DNA of 64,000 nt from JANQRZ01 sp965214485 (GTDB lineage Bacteria; Bacteroidota; Rhodothermia; Rhodothermales; JANQRZ01): assembly GCA_965214485.1 (NCBI GenBank), contig CBDCBW010000016.1:1-64000 (forward strand). The letters run 5' to 3'. The position numbers were made by a program, and so were the translations under genes. The notes below the pieces were generated by a model that was given only the letters and a program-made list of their open reading frames with translations, was not told where the DNA came from and ran no database searches. Below, piece by piece: positions 26,697 through 34,305 of the stretch; within the stretch, counting starts at the first letter, position 1; each line of letters starts with the position of its first letter.

Positions 26697-27860
26697 ATGC
26701 CGGCACCGATCTACCTCGACTACAACGCCACGACGCCGGTCGATCCCGCCGTCGTGGCGGCGATGCTGCCGACCTTCACCGAGCACTTCGGCAATCCGTC
26801 CTCCGACGGGCACGCCTTCGGCTGGGTCGCCGACGAGCTCGTGGCGCAGGGCCGCGAGCGGGTGGCCGCCGCCCTCGGCGCGCAGCCCGACGATTTGGTC
26901 TTTACCTGCGGCGCGACCGAGGCCGTCAACCTCGCCGTTCGCGGGGCGGCGGAAGCGTACCGCGGCAAACGCGATCACCTCGTCACCGTCGCCACCGAGC
27001 ACAAGGCCGTGCTGAAAGCCTGCGAGGCCGCCGAGCGCTCCGGTGCCCGCGTCACGGTCCTCGGCGTCGGCGCGGACGGGCTGATCGACCTCGACGAGCT
27101 CCGCGACGCGCTCACCGACGAGACCCTGATGGTGGCCGTGATGTGGGCCAACAACGAGACCGGCGTCGTCCAGCCGATCCGCGCGGTGGCCGAGATCGCG
27201 CACGAGCGCGGTGCCCTCGTGATGACCGACGCGACGCAGGCCCTCGGCAAGATGCCGGTCGATGTCGAGGCGGCAGGCGTGGACCTGCTCGCGTGCTCGG
27301 CGCACAAGTGCTACGGGCCGAAGGGCGTCGGCGCGCTCTACCGGCGTCGGCGGAAGCCGCGCGTGCGGCTCGCCCCCCTCGTCGTCGGCGGTGGGCACGA
27401 GGACGGGCTGCGGAGTGGGACGCTCAACGTGCCCGGCATCGTCGGGTTCGGAAAGGCGGCGGAGATCGCAGTGGCAGGATTGGACGACGAGGCTGCGTGC
27501 CTCGCCGCGCTCCGCGACCGGCTCGAAGGCGCGCTGCTCGACCGGCTTCCCGGCGTCCGGGTCAACGGCACGGTGGAGCAACGTCTCCCGAACACGACCA
27601 ACCTCGCCTTTCCCGGCGTCCGCACCCGCGACCTCCTCTCGGCGATGCGCGGCGTCGCCGTCTCGACCGGCAGCGCCTGTCAAACGAAGGCCGCGACGCC
27701 GAGCCACGTTCTCACGGCGATGGGGTTGGGCGAAGCCGACGCCTTCGCCTCCGTCCGCTTCTCCGTCGGGCGTTTCACGACGGACGGCGAGATCGACCGC
27801 GCGGTGGAACACGTCATCGCCGCCGTCGAAAAGGTCCGCACCGAACCGGTCACCGTCTAA
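26697..27860 (+). CDS. Cysteine desulfurase, IscS/NifS family
   Basis: A 387-residue PLP enzyme that takes sulfur from cysteine as an enzyme persulfide and releases alanine. It opens IYLDYNATTPVDP, has the cofactor region TCGATEAVNLAV and the PLP lysine in SAHKCYGPKG (Lys204). The active-site loop STGSACQTKAATPSHVL carries the catalytic Cys328. Its length is normal. No iscU or sufU scaffold gene lies beside it, so whether it serves Fe-S assembly, tRNA thiolation or another acceptor is open. It overlaps no gene and is followed after 10 bases by the DUF2480 gene. Confidence 0.94.
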   Translation: MPAPIYLDYNATTPVDPAVVAAMLPTFTEHFGNPSSDGHAFGWVADELVAQGRERVAAALGAQPDDLVFTCGATEAVNLAVRGAAEAYRGKRDHLVTVATEHKAVLKACEAAERSGARVTVLGVGADGLIDLDELRDALTDETLMVAVMWANNETGVVQPIRAVAEIAHERGALVMTDATQALGKMPVDVEAAGVDLLACSAHKCYGPKGVGALYRRRRKPRVRLAPLVVGGGHEDGLRSGTLNVPGIVGFGKAAEIAVAGLDDEAACLAALRDRLEGALLDRLPGVRVNGTVEQRLPNTTNLAFPGVRTRDLLSAMRGVAVSTGSACQTKAATPSHVLTAMGLGEADAFASVRFSVGRFTTDGEIDRAVEHVIAAVEKVRTEPVTV

Positions 27861-27870
27861 CCCGAGCATC

Positions 27871-28446
27871 ATGGAAATCGTCAACCGCGTCGCCGAGAGC
27901 GACATCGCCGTCTACAACCTCGACGAGCTGTGGGACGGCAAGCCCGTCGCCGAGTTCGACCTCGAACCGTTTCTCGTCGAGGGCCTCGTGCTCCGCGAGG
28001 TCCCGTTCCGCGAGGCGATGAAGGCGCACGATTGGAGCCGGTACGACGGGCAGCACGTCGCCATCTGGTGCTCGACCGACGCGATCATCCCGACGTGGGC
28101 GGGGATGCTCGTCGCCTCGAAGCTGGAAGGCATCGCCGCGTCCGTCGCGCACGGGCGGACGGCGGACCTGCTGCGGGACTACTTCACGCGGGCACTCGAC
28201 GCCGAGGACTGGTCGCGCTTCGAGGGCAAGCCCGTCGTGATCAAGGGCTGCGGGAGCGCGGTCGTCCCGGCGAACGCGTACCTCGTCGCGACCCAGCGGT
28301 TGCAGGGCGTGGCGAAGAAGCTGATGTACGGCGAGCCGTGCTCGTCCGTCCCGCTCTGGCGCAAGCCGACGGCCAAGCCCGAGGGTGCCGTGGTGGCGAA
28401 GCCGGTCGGCATCAAACCCGTCAGGCTGTCCAAGCGGAAGGCATAA
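27871..28446 (+). CDS. DUF2480 family protein
   Basis: A 191-residue soluble protein starting at ATG 27871. It has the family landmarks EIVNRVAESDIAVYNLDELWD, AIWCSTDAIIPTWAGMLVA and VVIKGCGSAVVPANAYLVAT, the last with a conserved GCG and the late GEPCSSVPLWRKP with another Cys. DUF2480 is found mainly in Bacteroidota and relatives, and the conserved cysteines have been suggestive of metal or sulfur chemistry. Its position 10 bases after a cysteine desulfurase fits a shared Fe-S or sulfur-transfer role, but that is inference. A long basic C-terminal tail ends VRLSKRKA. Confidence 0.88.
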   Translation: MEIVNRVAESDIAVYNLDELWDGKPVAEFDLEPFLVEGLVLREVPFREAMKAHDWSRYDGQHVAIWCSTDAIIPTWAGMLVASKLEGIAASVAHGRTADLLRDYFTRALDAEDWSRFEGKPVVIKGCGSAVVPANAYLVATQRLQGVAKKLMYGEPCSSVPLWRKPTAKPEGAVVAKPVGIKPVRLSKRKA

Positions 28447-28639
28447 CGAGGGGGGATCGGGTGTTCGCTCGGTCCCCTTCCTCTTTTTCCGAGTTCCTCT
28501 TTTTCCGAGGCCCGAACGGACACCGTTGCTCCTCTCCCCCCGCTGTGCTAGGTTATGGCGTCACGAAAGGCATTCTGACGGCGCAGTGCCCTCTCGGCAC
28601 GACCCGCGTCTTGTTGCGACGAGCGTCCGCCGCGTCCTT

Positions 28640-29416
28640 ATGGCCCACGTCCTCGACCTCTCCGGGCAGACCATCCTCGTCACCGGCGCGAGCCGGGGGA
28701 TCGGGCGCGCCGCCGCCGAAGCGCTCGCCGCTGCCGGCGCGACGGTCGGGGTTCACTACCACCGGAACGAAGCTGCCGCCCGCGACCTTGCTGCCGGCCT
28801 CGGCCTCGGCGCGGAGGTCTTTCAAGCCGACCTCGCCGAAGCCGAAGCCGCCGAGGGCCTGTTCGCCGAGGCCGTCGAAGCGTTCGGACGCGTCGATGTC
28901 CTCGTCAACAACGCAGGCATCGCGGAGGGCGTGGCGCTCGGCGCGGCGGCGGATGAGTGGCTGGCGGTGTGGGAGCGGACCCTGGCGGTGAACCTCCGGG
29001 CCGTCGGAATCCTGTGCCGGGCGGCGGCGGCGCACTTTGCCCAGCGAGGTGCCGAGCGCGGCAGCGGGCGGATCATCAACGTGGCGAGCCGGGCGGCCTT
29101 CCGGGGCGACACGCCGGAGTACCTCGCCTACGCCGCGAGCAAGGGCGGCGTGGTCGCCCTCACGCGGTCCCTCGCGCGGGGGCTGGGCAGGCAGGGCGTC
29201 GTCGCCTTCACCGTCGCCCCCGGCTTCACCCGGACCGACATGGCGCAGCCCTTCATCGAGCAGTACGGAGCCAACTACGCCACGAGCGACCTCGCCCTGG
29301 ACCGGATGACCGAGCCGGAGGACATCGCCCCGACGGTGGTCTTCCTCGCGAGTGGGCAGATGGACCACGCCACGGGCAGCACGATCGACCTCAACGCGGG
29401 GAGCTACGTCCACTGA
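28640..29416 (+). CDS. Short-chain dehydrogenase/reductase, FabG-like
   Basis: A 258-residue NAD(P)-dependent oxidoreductase. The Rossmann motif is TGASRGIG (about residues 15-22), followed by DVLVNNAGIAEG and the catalytic elements: Ser in INVASRAAF, and YAASK with the Tyr and Lys of the active site. VAPGFTRTDMAQPF is the typical substrate-loop region. The start ATG at 28640 directly precedes the first beta strand. It may be a 3-oxoacyl reductase-like enzyme or another SDR; the substrate is unknown. The stop codon lies inside the first unit of a 13-bp tandem repeat. Confidence 0.9.
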   Translation: MAHVLDLSGQTILVTGASRGIGRAAAEALAAAGATVGVHYHRNEAAARDLAAGLGLGAEVFQADLAEAEAAEGLFAEAVEAFGRVDVLVNNAGIAEGVALGAAADEWLAVWERTLAVNLRAVGILCRAAAAHFAQRGAERGSGRIINVASRAAFRGDTPEYLAYAASKGGVVALTRSLARGLGRQGVVAFTVAPGFTRTDMAQPFIEQYGANYATSDLALDRMTEPEDIAPTVVFLASGQMDHATGSTIDLNAGSYVH

Positions 29417-29448
29417 CGGGGACCACTGACGGGAACCACTGACGGGGA
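29410..29448. repeat. 13-bp tandem repeat CCACTGACGGGGA, three copies, containing the SDR stop codon
   Basis: Units at 29410-29422, 29423-29435 (one base changed) and 29436-29448. The TGA of the SDR gene (29414-29416) is in the first unit, so the other two lie in the 3' untranslated region and repeat the stop-like CACTGA. Confidence 0.9.
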
Positions 29449-29516
29449 CGTGCGGAAAGCGGGAGCCGGGGAGGGGCCGAAGAGACGCACACGGCCGAAT
29501 CAATCGAACGAAAGGG

Positions 29517-30158
29517 TCACCGCTTCGCGCGCAGGCGCTCGTCGCTCGGGATGCCGGGGGAGACGAACGGGTGGCCCGGCACGAAGAAGCGCCACGGGCG
29601 GTCCACGCCGCGCGTCAGCCCGATCCGCGCCGAGGTTTCGATGAGGGGCGGCCGTGTGCCGTCGTCGGCAAAGTAGAGCGGCGCGCACGTCAGGTCGGTG
29701 CCGTGGAAGGCGGGGTCGTCGATGCCGAGGGCCTGCGTCAGCTTGCCCGGCCCGTTCGTCAGGTCGCGCTCGCGCCGGACCGACGGGGGCCGGCGCGAGC
29801 GCATCGCCTCGATGCCTTCGACGGGTTCGAGCGCGCGGACGAGCACGGCCCCCGGCGTGCCCTCGGGCTCGGTCACCACGTTGATGAGCCAGTTCGTGTA
29901 GTAGATCAGGTAGACGTAGGCCGTCCCCGGCGGCGTGAACAGGCCGGCGGCGCGGCCCTGCGGGAGGACGAAGCCCTCGCCGTCGAACGTCGCCTTCCAG
30001 CCGTGCAGCGCGGGGTCGTCGCGGGTGTAGCCCTCGGTCTCGACGATCCGCCCCGCGAGCCGCCCGCCGTCGGTCTCGTGCACGAGCAGCTTGCCGACGA
30101 GGTCGCGGGCGACTTCAAGCGTAGGCCGGGCGAAGAAGGGCCGGTCGAGGGGCGTCAT
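29517..30158 (-). CDS. mpg: DNA-3-methyladenine glycosylase, AAG/MPG family
   Basis: A 213-residue base-excision repair enzyme that removes alkylated purines. It opens FFARPTLEVARDLVGKLLVHE and carries the catalytic region RIVETEGYTRDDPALHGW, with the active-site Glu of the AAG family, then YVYLIYYTNWLINVV and LTNGPGKLTQALGID, which match the DNA-intercalating and base-pocket elements. Length is typical of bacterial members. It stands alone on the minus strand beside the flagellar cluster, with no shared operon evident. Confidence 0.93.
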   Translation of the reverse strand: MTPLDRPFFARPTLEVARDLVGKLLVHETDGGRLAGRIVETEGYTRDDPALHGWKATFDGEGFVLPQGRAAGLFTPPGTAYVYLIYYTNWLINVVTEPEGTPGAVLVRALEPVEGIEAMRSRRPPSVRRERDLTNGPGKLTQALGIDDPAFHGTDLTCAPLYFADDGTRPPLIETSARIGLTRGVDRPWRFFVPGHPFVSPGIPSDERLRAKR

Positions 30159-30212
30159 GCGAAAAGGTACGCTCCCGTCGAGGCCGCCCGCCCCGCTTCG
30201 CTACCGAGTGGT

Positions 30213-30272
30213 CCGCGGCCCGTGCGTCATCCGCGGCCCGTGCGTCATCCGCGGCCCGTGCGTCATCCGTGG
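30213..30272. repeat. 18-bp tandem repeat CCGCGGCCCGTGCGTCAT, about 3.3 copies
   Basis: Units at 30213-30230, 30231-30248 and 30249-30266, plus a diverged partial unit to about 30272. The stop codon of the fliT-like gene (minus strand, 30265-30263) is inside the array, so the coding end is the first unit in its reading direction. Confidence 0.92.
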
Positions 30273-30592
30273 ACCGTGCGCAGAATGCTCGTGCGCGGCG
30301 TCGCCCCGTCGTAGCAGGTGTGGGCCCGGCGCTGCCGGGCGAGGGTGGCGAGGGCGTCGCGTAGGCTGTCTTCGCGGCTGGCGAGCGCCTCCGCGAGCGC
30401 CTGGTGCTGCGCGCTGAGGGCGTCGACCTCCTGCTCGGTGTACATCGCCGGGGTGGTCTCGGCGAGGAGGCGCTCCACGAGGACGCCGCGCGCGGCGGCC
30501 AGCGTCTCGGCGTGCTCGAAGTCGTCCGCCTGCACCGCGCGGCGCAGGTGCTCGCCGACGTTGAGCGTGGCCTGAAGCAGAGGAGAGGGCAT
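30263..30592 (-). CDS. FliT-like small flagellar protein (putative FliD export chaperone)
   Basis: A 109-residue, mostly helical protein starting 5 bases after the fliD stop. It has no clear signature, but its size, helical hairpin-like composition (leucine/alanine-rich heptads such as EHAETLAAARGVLVERLLAE and ALAEALASREDSLRDALATL) and position directly after fliS and fliD match FliT chaperones, which hold FliD before export. The name is by context. The last codons and the stop form part of an 18-bp tandem repeat, so the C-terminus (RTSILRTVHG) may have been altered by repeat expansion. Confidence 0.5.
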   Translation of the reverse strand: MPSPLLQATLNVGEHLRRAVQADDFEHAETLAAARGVLVERLLAETTPAMYTEQEVDALSAQHQALAEALASREDSLRDALATLARQRRAHTCYDGATPRTSILRTVHG

Positions 30593-30597
30593 GGGGC

Positions 30598-32070
30598 CTA
30601 GAAGAAGAAGGAGACGAGGGAGTCCTGCTGGCTCTGCAACACGGCGACGGTCTCCTGGAGGTAGGCGTACTGCGTGCGGAGCTGGTCCTCGCGCTGGGCG
30701 AGGCGCTCGTCCCAGCGCCCGATCTGGGTGTCAAGCCGGTCGATCCGGGCCTCGACGGCGTCGGTCCGGCTCGCGAGGATGCCGTCGGCGTCGAGGAACG
30801 TGCCGAGCCGGTTTTGGAGGCGCGTGGCGAGGCCGTCGTCGGCGGCGAAGAACGACTGCACGGCGTCGGCGTCGGCCTGGGCGGCGGCGGCGAGCTTGTC
30901 GCGGTCGGCGAGCCTGAGGGTGCCGTCGTCGCCGATCTCGATGCCCAGGTCGGCGAGGCCGGTGGGCGTGCCGGAGGGCTGGCTGCCGACCGTGAGCAGG
31001 CTCTCGTTGCGCATCCCGAAGCGGAGGCCGACGACGGCGGGGTCCCCGGCGAACGCGCCGCGCGTCCCGGCCTCGGGGTCCACCTTCGAGCGCGACTCGA
31101 TGAAGCCGAGCACGGCGTTGTACTTCGCGATGAAACCCTCGACCTCGGCTGCGACGCTTTCGCCGTCCGACCCTACGCTGAACGATGTGAGGTCGCCCGC
31201 GGACCGGAGCGAGAGCGTCAGGCCCTCGACCGCGTCCTCGACCTCGTTCGAGCTGCGGTACATCGTGAGGCCGTCGAGCACGAACCGGCTGTTAAGGCCG
31301 GAGTCGGTCTCGCTCGTCCCGACGGCCGCCACCTGCCCGCCGCCGGTGCCGGCGACGGCTCCGGCGTTGGTGAGGTCGAGGGCGGCGAGCAGCCCGTCGG
31401 CGGAGTCGGTGAAGGCGAGGCGGCCCGCGAAGCCGGTCTCGCCGCTGCGGACCGAGAGGCGCGCCGTGTCCGAGGTCTCGTTCACCACCGAGGCGCTCGC
31501 CGCGTCGCCGCGCTGGATCGTGCCGTCATCGGCGGCGGCGCTCATCGCCTCGTCGATGGCGGCGCTGATCTGGGCCAGCACCTCGGCGTCCGTCGCGCCC
31601 TCGGGGTCTACCGTCACCTCGATCCCGACGCGCCGGCCCGGGTCCTCGTCGGTCGGGCTGGCGACCTCGACGGTGAAGGTCTGCTCGCCGTTCGTGTCGA
31701 AGAACGAGCGGAGCGTGCCGCCGTCGGCGGCGACCTGCCGCGAGAGCCGGGCGTCGGCTGAGGCGAGGCGCTCGACGTGGAGCGTGTGCGACCCCGGCGA
31801 GGCGTCGTCCGAGGCTGCGACGCCGAAGCCCGCGCCGTCGGGCACTGTCGCGGCGCGCGCCGCGAACGGGTTGGCGAGCGGGTCGGTGAACGCCCCGAGC
31901 ACCGTGTCGAGGGCCGAGAGCGCGCTGTCGAAGTCGCTCAGGACGGCCTTGAAGATGGACTGCTCACTGCGCTGTCCCCGCAGCGCGAACTGCGGCTGCC
32001 GCTCGATCTGGATGGTCTGCGCGATGAGCAGCTCGTAGGGGTCGCTGCCGTTGAAGCCCGAGATGTTCAT
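30598..32070 (-). CDS. fliD: Flagellar filament cap protein FliD (HAP2)
   Basis: A 490-residue exported cap protein. The N-terminal MNISGFNGSDPYELLIAQTIQIERQPQ is a typical FliD D0 start, with coiled-coil HAP2_N following. The central AGDLTSFSVGSDGESVAAEVEGFIAKYNAVLGFIESRSKVD segment matches the HAP2_C opening. The C-terminal helix (RIDRLDTQIGRWDERLAQREDQLRTQYAYLQETVAVLQSQ) is the other half of D0. It lacks a cleaved signal, as expected for type III export. It follows fliS by 25 bases. FliD caps the filament so flagellin can polymerise beneath it. Confidence 0.93.
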   Translation of the reverse strand: MNISGFNGSDPYELLIAQTIQIERQPQFALRGQRSEQSIFKAVLSDFDSALSALDTVLGAFTDPLANPFAARAATVPDGAGFGVAASDDASPGSHTLHVERLASADARLSRQVAADGGTLRSFFDTNGEQTFTVEVASPTDEDPGRRVGIEVTVDPEGATDAEVLAQISAAIDEAMSAAADDGTIQRGDAASASVVNETSDTARLSVRSGETGFAGRLAFTDSADGLLAALDLTNAGAVAGTGGGQVAAVGTSETDSGLNSRFVLDGLTMYRSSNEVEDAVEGLTLSLRSAGDLTSFSVGSDGESVAAEVEGFIAKYNAVLGFIESRSKVDPEAGTRGAFAGDPAVVGLRFGMRNESLLTVGSQPSGTPTGLADLGIEIGDDGTLRLADRDKLAAAAQADADAVQSFFAADDGLATRLQNRLGTFLDADGILASRTDAVEARIDRLDTQIGRWDERLAQREDQLRTQYAYLQETVAVLQSQQDSLVSFFF

Positions 32071-32095
32071 GACGAGGGGGTCAGGGCGAAGAGGA

Positions 32096-32413
32096 TCAGG
32101 CCGCGCGGCAGAGGACGCTGTCCTGCCACGCCTCGCGGAGCCCGCTGAGGATGTCGGCCACGGCGTCGAGGTCGCCGTCGGTGGCCTCGTGGAGGCAGTA
32201 GACGTAGAGGCCGTAGAGCCGAGCGGCGAGGTCGCCGCCGCGCTCGTGGTCGAGGGCCGACATCAGCTCGACGACGACGGCCCGCGCCTGGGCCCGGTCC
32301 GCCCGGTAGCAGGCCGCGACGCCGAGGTCGTAGAGCTTGACGATCAGCCGGTCGGGCGAGGCCGAGCGGACATCCTGGTGCTGGTATTGGCGCATCCGAG
32401 AGGCAGGGTGCAT
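32096..32413 (-). CDS. fliS: Flagellin export chaperone FliS
   Basis: A 105-residue helical protein beginning YQHQDVRSASPDRLIVKLYDLGVAACYRA, the standard FliS pattern in which SP.RLI..LYDG. is conserved, then LMSALDHERGGDLAARLYGLYVYC. FliS binds the C-terminus of flagellin in the cytoplasm to stop early polymerisation. It has its own sigma28-like promoter at 32483-32509, downstream of the flagellin terminator, and leads the fliS-fliD-fliT-like operon. Confidence 0.93.
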   Translation of the reverse strand: MHPASRMRQYQHQDVRSASPDRLIVKLYDLGVAACYRADRAQARAVVVELMSALDHERGGDLAARLYGLYVYCLHEATDGDLDAVADILSGLREAWQDSVLCRAA

Positions 32414-32482
32414 GGGATCGGACGTGGCTGGGTGGAAGGGGCGCTAGTCTCGTGGAGCTAGTCTCGTGGAGCTGGGTTCGTT

Positions 32483-32509
32483 ATCGGGTCTCGGGTCAGG
32501 CCGCTAAGC
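32483..32509 (-). promoter_or_regulatory. Sigma28-like promoter of fliS-fliD
   Basis: Minus strand: TTAGCGGC (32509-32502), 11 bases, CCCGATAA (32490-32483). The flagellin promoter at 34087-34113 has the same form (TTAGCGAA-N11-CTCGATAA). The known sigma28 pattern is TAAAGTTT-N11-GCCGATAA, so the -10 half and the spacing agree and the -35 half is a local variant. Confidence 0.7.
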
Positions 32510-32531
32510 GAGCGCGCGGCTCGAAAAGCGA

Positions 32532-32565
32532 GAGCCGCCGCCTCCCCGGAGGGAAGCGGCGGCTC
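32532..32565 (-). terminator. Intrinsic terminator of the flagellin gene
   Basis: GAGCCGCCGC and GCGGCGGCTC flank a short centre and form a strong GC-rich hairpin 56 bases after the flagellin stop. In the direction of transcription it is followed by CTCGCTTTTCG, a short T-run. A partial 16-bp tandem repeat borders it. Confidence 0.8.
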
Positions 32566-32606
32566 GGTGCGCCGGTGGCTCGGTGCGCCGGTGGCTCGGT
32601 GCGCCG
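32561..32606. repeat. 16-bp tandem repeat GGCTCGGTGCGCCGGT, 2.9 copies
   Basis: Units at 32561-32576, 32577-32592 and a 14-base third unit to 32606. The array lies between the flagellin stop and its terminator and shares five bases with the hairpin. Confidence 0.88.
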
Positions 32607-32620
32607 GGCTGCGCCTCGGC

Positions 32621-34033
32621 CTAGCCGAGGAGCGAGAGGACCGACTGCGGGGCCGCGTTCGACTGCGCCAGCGAGGCGATGCCGGTCTGCTGGAGGATCT
32701 GGAGCTTCACGATCTCCATCTGCTCCTTCGCGAAGTCCGCGTCCTCGATGCGGCTGCGGGCCGCGTCCAGGTTCGTCGTCGAGGTCTGGAGGTTGTCCAG
32801 CTTGAACGACAAGCGGCTCTGGACGTCGCCGATGTCGCCGAGCTGGTCGGCCAAGCTCTGGATCGCGGTGTTGATCGTGTCGACGGAAGCACGTGCCCCG
32901 TCGTTCGTGGTGACGTTGACGCCGCCGACGTCGGCGGCCACGTCGAACGTGTCGTTGACGATCGCCCCGGTGAAGTCGCCCTGGAACGAGAGCGCGCCGT
33001 CGCTGGAGGTGTAGGTCTCGGTCGTGGCGTTGTAGGTCACCGCGCCGCCGTCGGTGAGGCCGCCGGCGTTGAGGTTGAACGAGAGGCCGTCGCCCCAATC
33101 GCCGTCGTTGCCGGCGGCGTCGGACTGAGCAATCGTGAACTGGAGGCCGTTGACGCTCGCCGTATAGTCACCGCCGGAGGCGGCGCTGAGGTCGACGTTG
33201 TCGGCGACGGTCTGCCACTCGCCGTCGGTGTCTTGATACTCGATGAGCATGTCCTGTGCCTTGGCCGTGTCGCTGGCGCCGCCGGCGGCGTTGGTCGTCG
33301 CACGGAACTCGACGTTCTGGCCGAGCGCGAACGCGCCGGAACCGGTCGTGAACGTGGCCGCCGAGATGTCTGCGGCGTCGTCGCCCGCAGCGTCCACCGT
33401 CAGGTCGACGGTCATGGTGTAGTCCTCGGCAGTGGTGCCGCTGTAGCCGGTGACGGTGACCTCACCGCCCGTAAGGCCGCCCGTGTCGACCGTCGAGCCT
33501 GCCCCGATAAGGGCGTCCTTGCTCATCCGGTCGATCGTGACGCCGAAGCTGTCATCACTCTCGGCGCCGACCTGGAAGTCGAGGGCGGTGCCCGCCGCGT
33601 CGTCGGTGAAGAGGCTGGTGCCGTTGAACTCGGCGGTGTTGATGATGTCGCTGATCTCCGACGAGAGGGCGTCGATCTGGTTCTGGATCGAGGTCCGCTC
33701 CGAGTCGCCGAGCGTGTCGTTGGCGGCCTGGACGGCCTTTTCCTTCATCGTCTGCAGGATGTCCATCACGCTGCCGAGCGTGCCCTCGGCGACGCCGAGC
33801 ATGCTCTTGGCGTCGCCGACGTTGGCCATCGCCTGGGCCTGGCCGCGCACCCGGCTCTCGAGCTTCTTGGCGATCGAGTAGCCCGCCGAGTCGTCCTCGG
33901 CGCGGTTGAGGCGGCTGCCGGTGGCGAGGCGGAGCTGGCGCATGCCCAGCTCCGCGTTGGTCTTGCTGAACTGGCCCAGCGCCTGCTGCGACTGGATGTT
34001 GGTGTTGATCCTGCTGAGATCTCCGATGCTCAT
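32621..34033 (-). CDS. fliC: Flagellin
   Basis: A 470-residue filament protein from the ATG at 34033. The N-terminal D0/D1 (MSIGDLSRINTNIQSQQALGQ, then LATGSRLNRAEDDSAGYSIAKKLE and NVGDAKSMLGVAEGTL) and C-terminal D1/D0 (RIEDADFAKEQMEIVKLQILQQTG to SVLSLLG) are well conserved. The middle (about 150-380) is an acidic, Thr/Gly-rich variable region that would form the surface-exposed D2/D3. No signal peptide, as for type III export. It has its own sigma28-like promoter and a terminator. It is the only flagellin in the window. Confidence 0.95.
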   Translation of the reverse strand: MSIGDLSRINTNIQSQQALGQFSKTNAELGMRQLRLATGSRLNRAEDDSAGYSIAKKLESRVRGQAQAMANVGDAKSMLGVAEGTLGSVMDILQTMKEKAVQAANDTLGDSERTSIQNQIDALSSEISDIINTAEFNGTSLFTDDAAGTALDFQVGAESDDSFGVTIDRMSKDALIGAGSTVDTGGLTGGEVTVTGYSGTTAEDYTMTVDLTVDAAGDDAADISAATFTTGSGAFALGQNVEFRATTNAAGGASDTAKAQDMLIEYQDTDGEWQTVADNVDLSAASGGDYTASVNGLQFTIAQSDAAGNDGDWGDGLSFNLNAGGLTDGGAVTYNATTETYTSSDGALSFQGDFTGAIVNDTFDVAADVGGVNVTTNDGARASVDTINTAIQSLADQLGDIGDVQSRLSFKLDNLQTSTTNLDAARSRIEDADFAKEQMEIVKLQILQQTGIASLAQSNAAPQSVLSLLG

Positions 34034-34086
34034 GGGGAGGTACCTGTGGGTTGCTAAACGGGGGAGGAGGTTCGGTCTTGGCCCAG

Positions 34087-34113
34087 TTATCGAGCCCCCA
34101 CCGGGTTCGCTAA
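34087..34113 (-). promoter_or_regulatory. Sigma28-like promoter of the flagellin gene
   Basis: Minus strand: TTAGCGAA (34113-34106), 11 bases, CTCGATAA (34094-34087), 53 bases before the ATG. It matches the fliS promoter box for box with identical spacing. Confidence 0.72.
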
Positions 34114-34211
34114 GGACGGGCTCCGAAAATGCCGCTCGGCCCGTTTCGCGAGGGAATCCGTAACGGGCCTGCGCCGAGAACCAGGCCAAGAACCAAGAAC
34201 AACCAAGAAGA

Positions 34212-34243
34212 AAGGGCGAGCACCTGGCGTGGTGCTCGCCCTT
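34212..34243 (-). terminator. Intrinsic terminator after the HDOD genes
   Basis: AAGGGCGAGCACC and GGTGCTCGCCCTT make a perfect 13-bp stem with a 6-base loop. In the minus direction it is followed by TCTTCTTGGTTGTTC, a T-rich tract. It separates the middle flagellar operon from the flagellin transcription unit. Confidence 0.88.
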
Positions 34244-34260
34244 CGGACGCGGCGCGCGCT

Positions 34261-34305
34261 GGGCTCAGGCCGTCAGGGCTCAGGCCGTCAGGGCTCAGGC
34301 CGTCA
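34261..34305. repeat. 15-bp tandem repeat GGGCTCAGGCCGTCA, three perfect copies
   Basis: Units at 34261-34275, 34276-34290 and 34291-34305. The stop codon of the first HDOD gene (34297-34295 on the minus strand) is in the unit next to the gene, so two more copies of the stop-bearing unit follow it. Confidence 0.93.
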
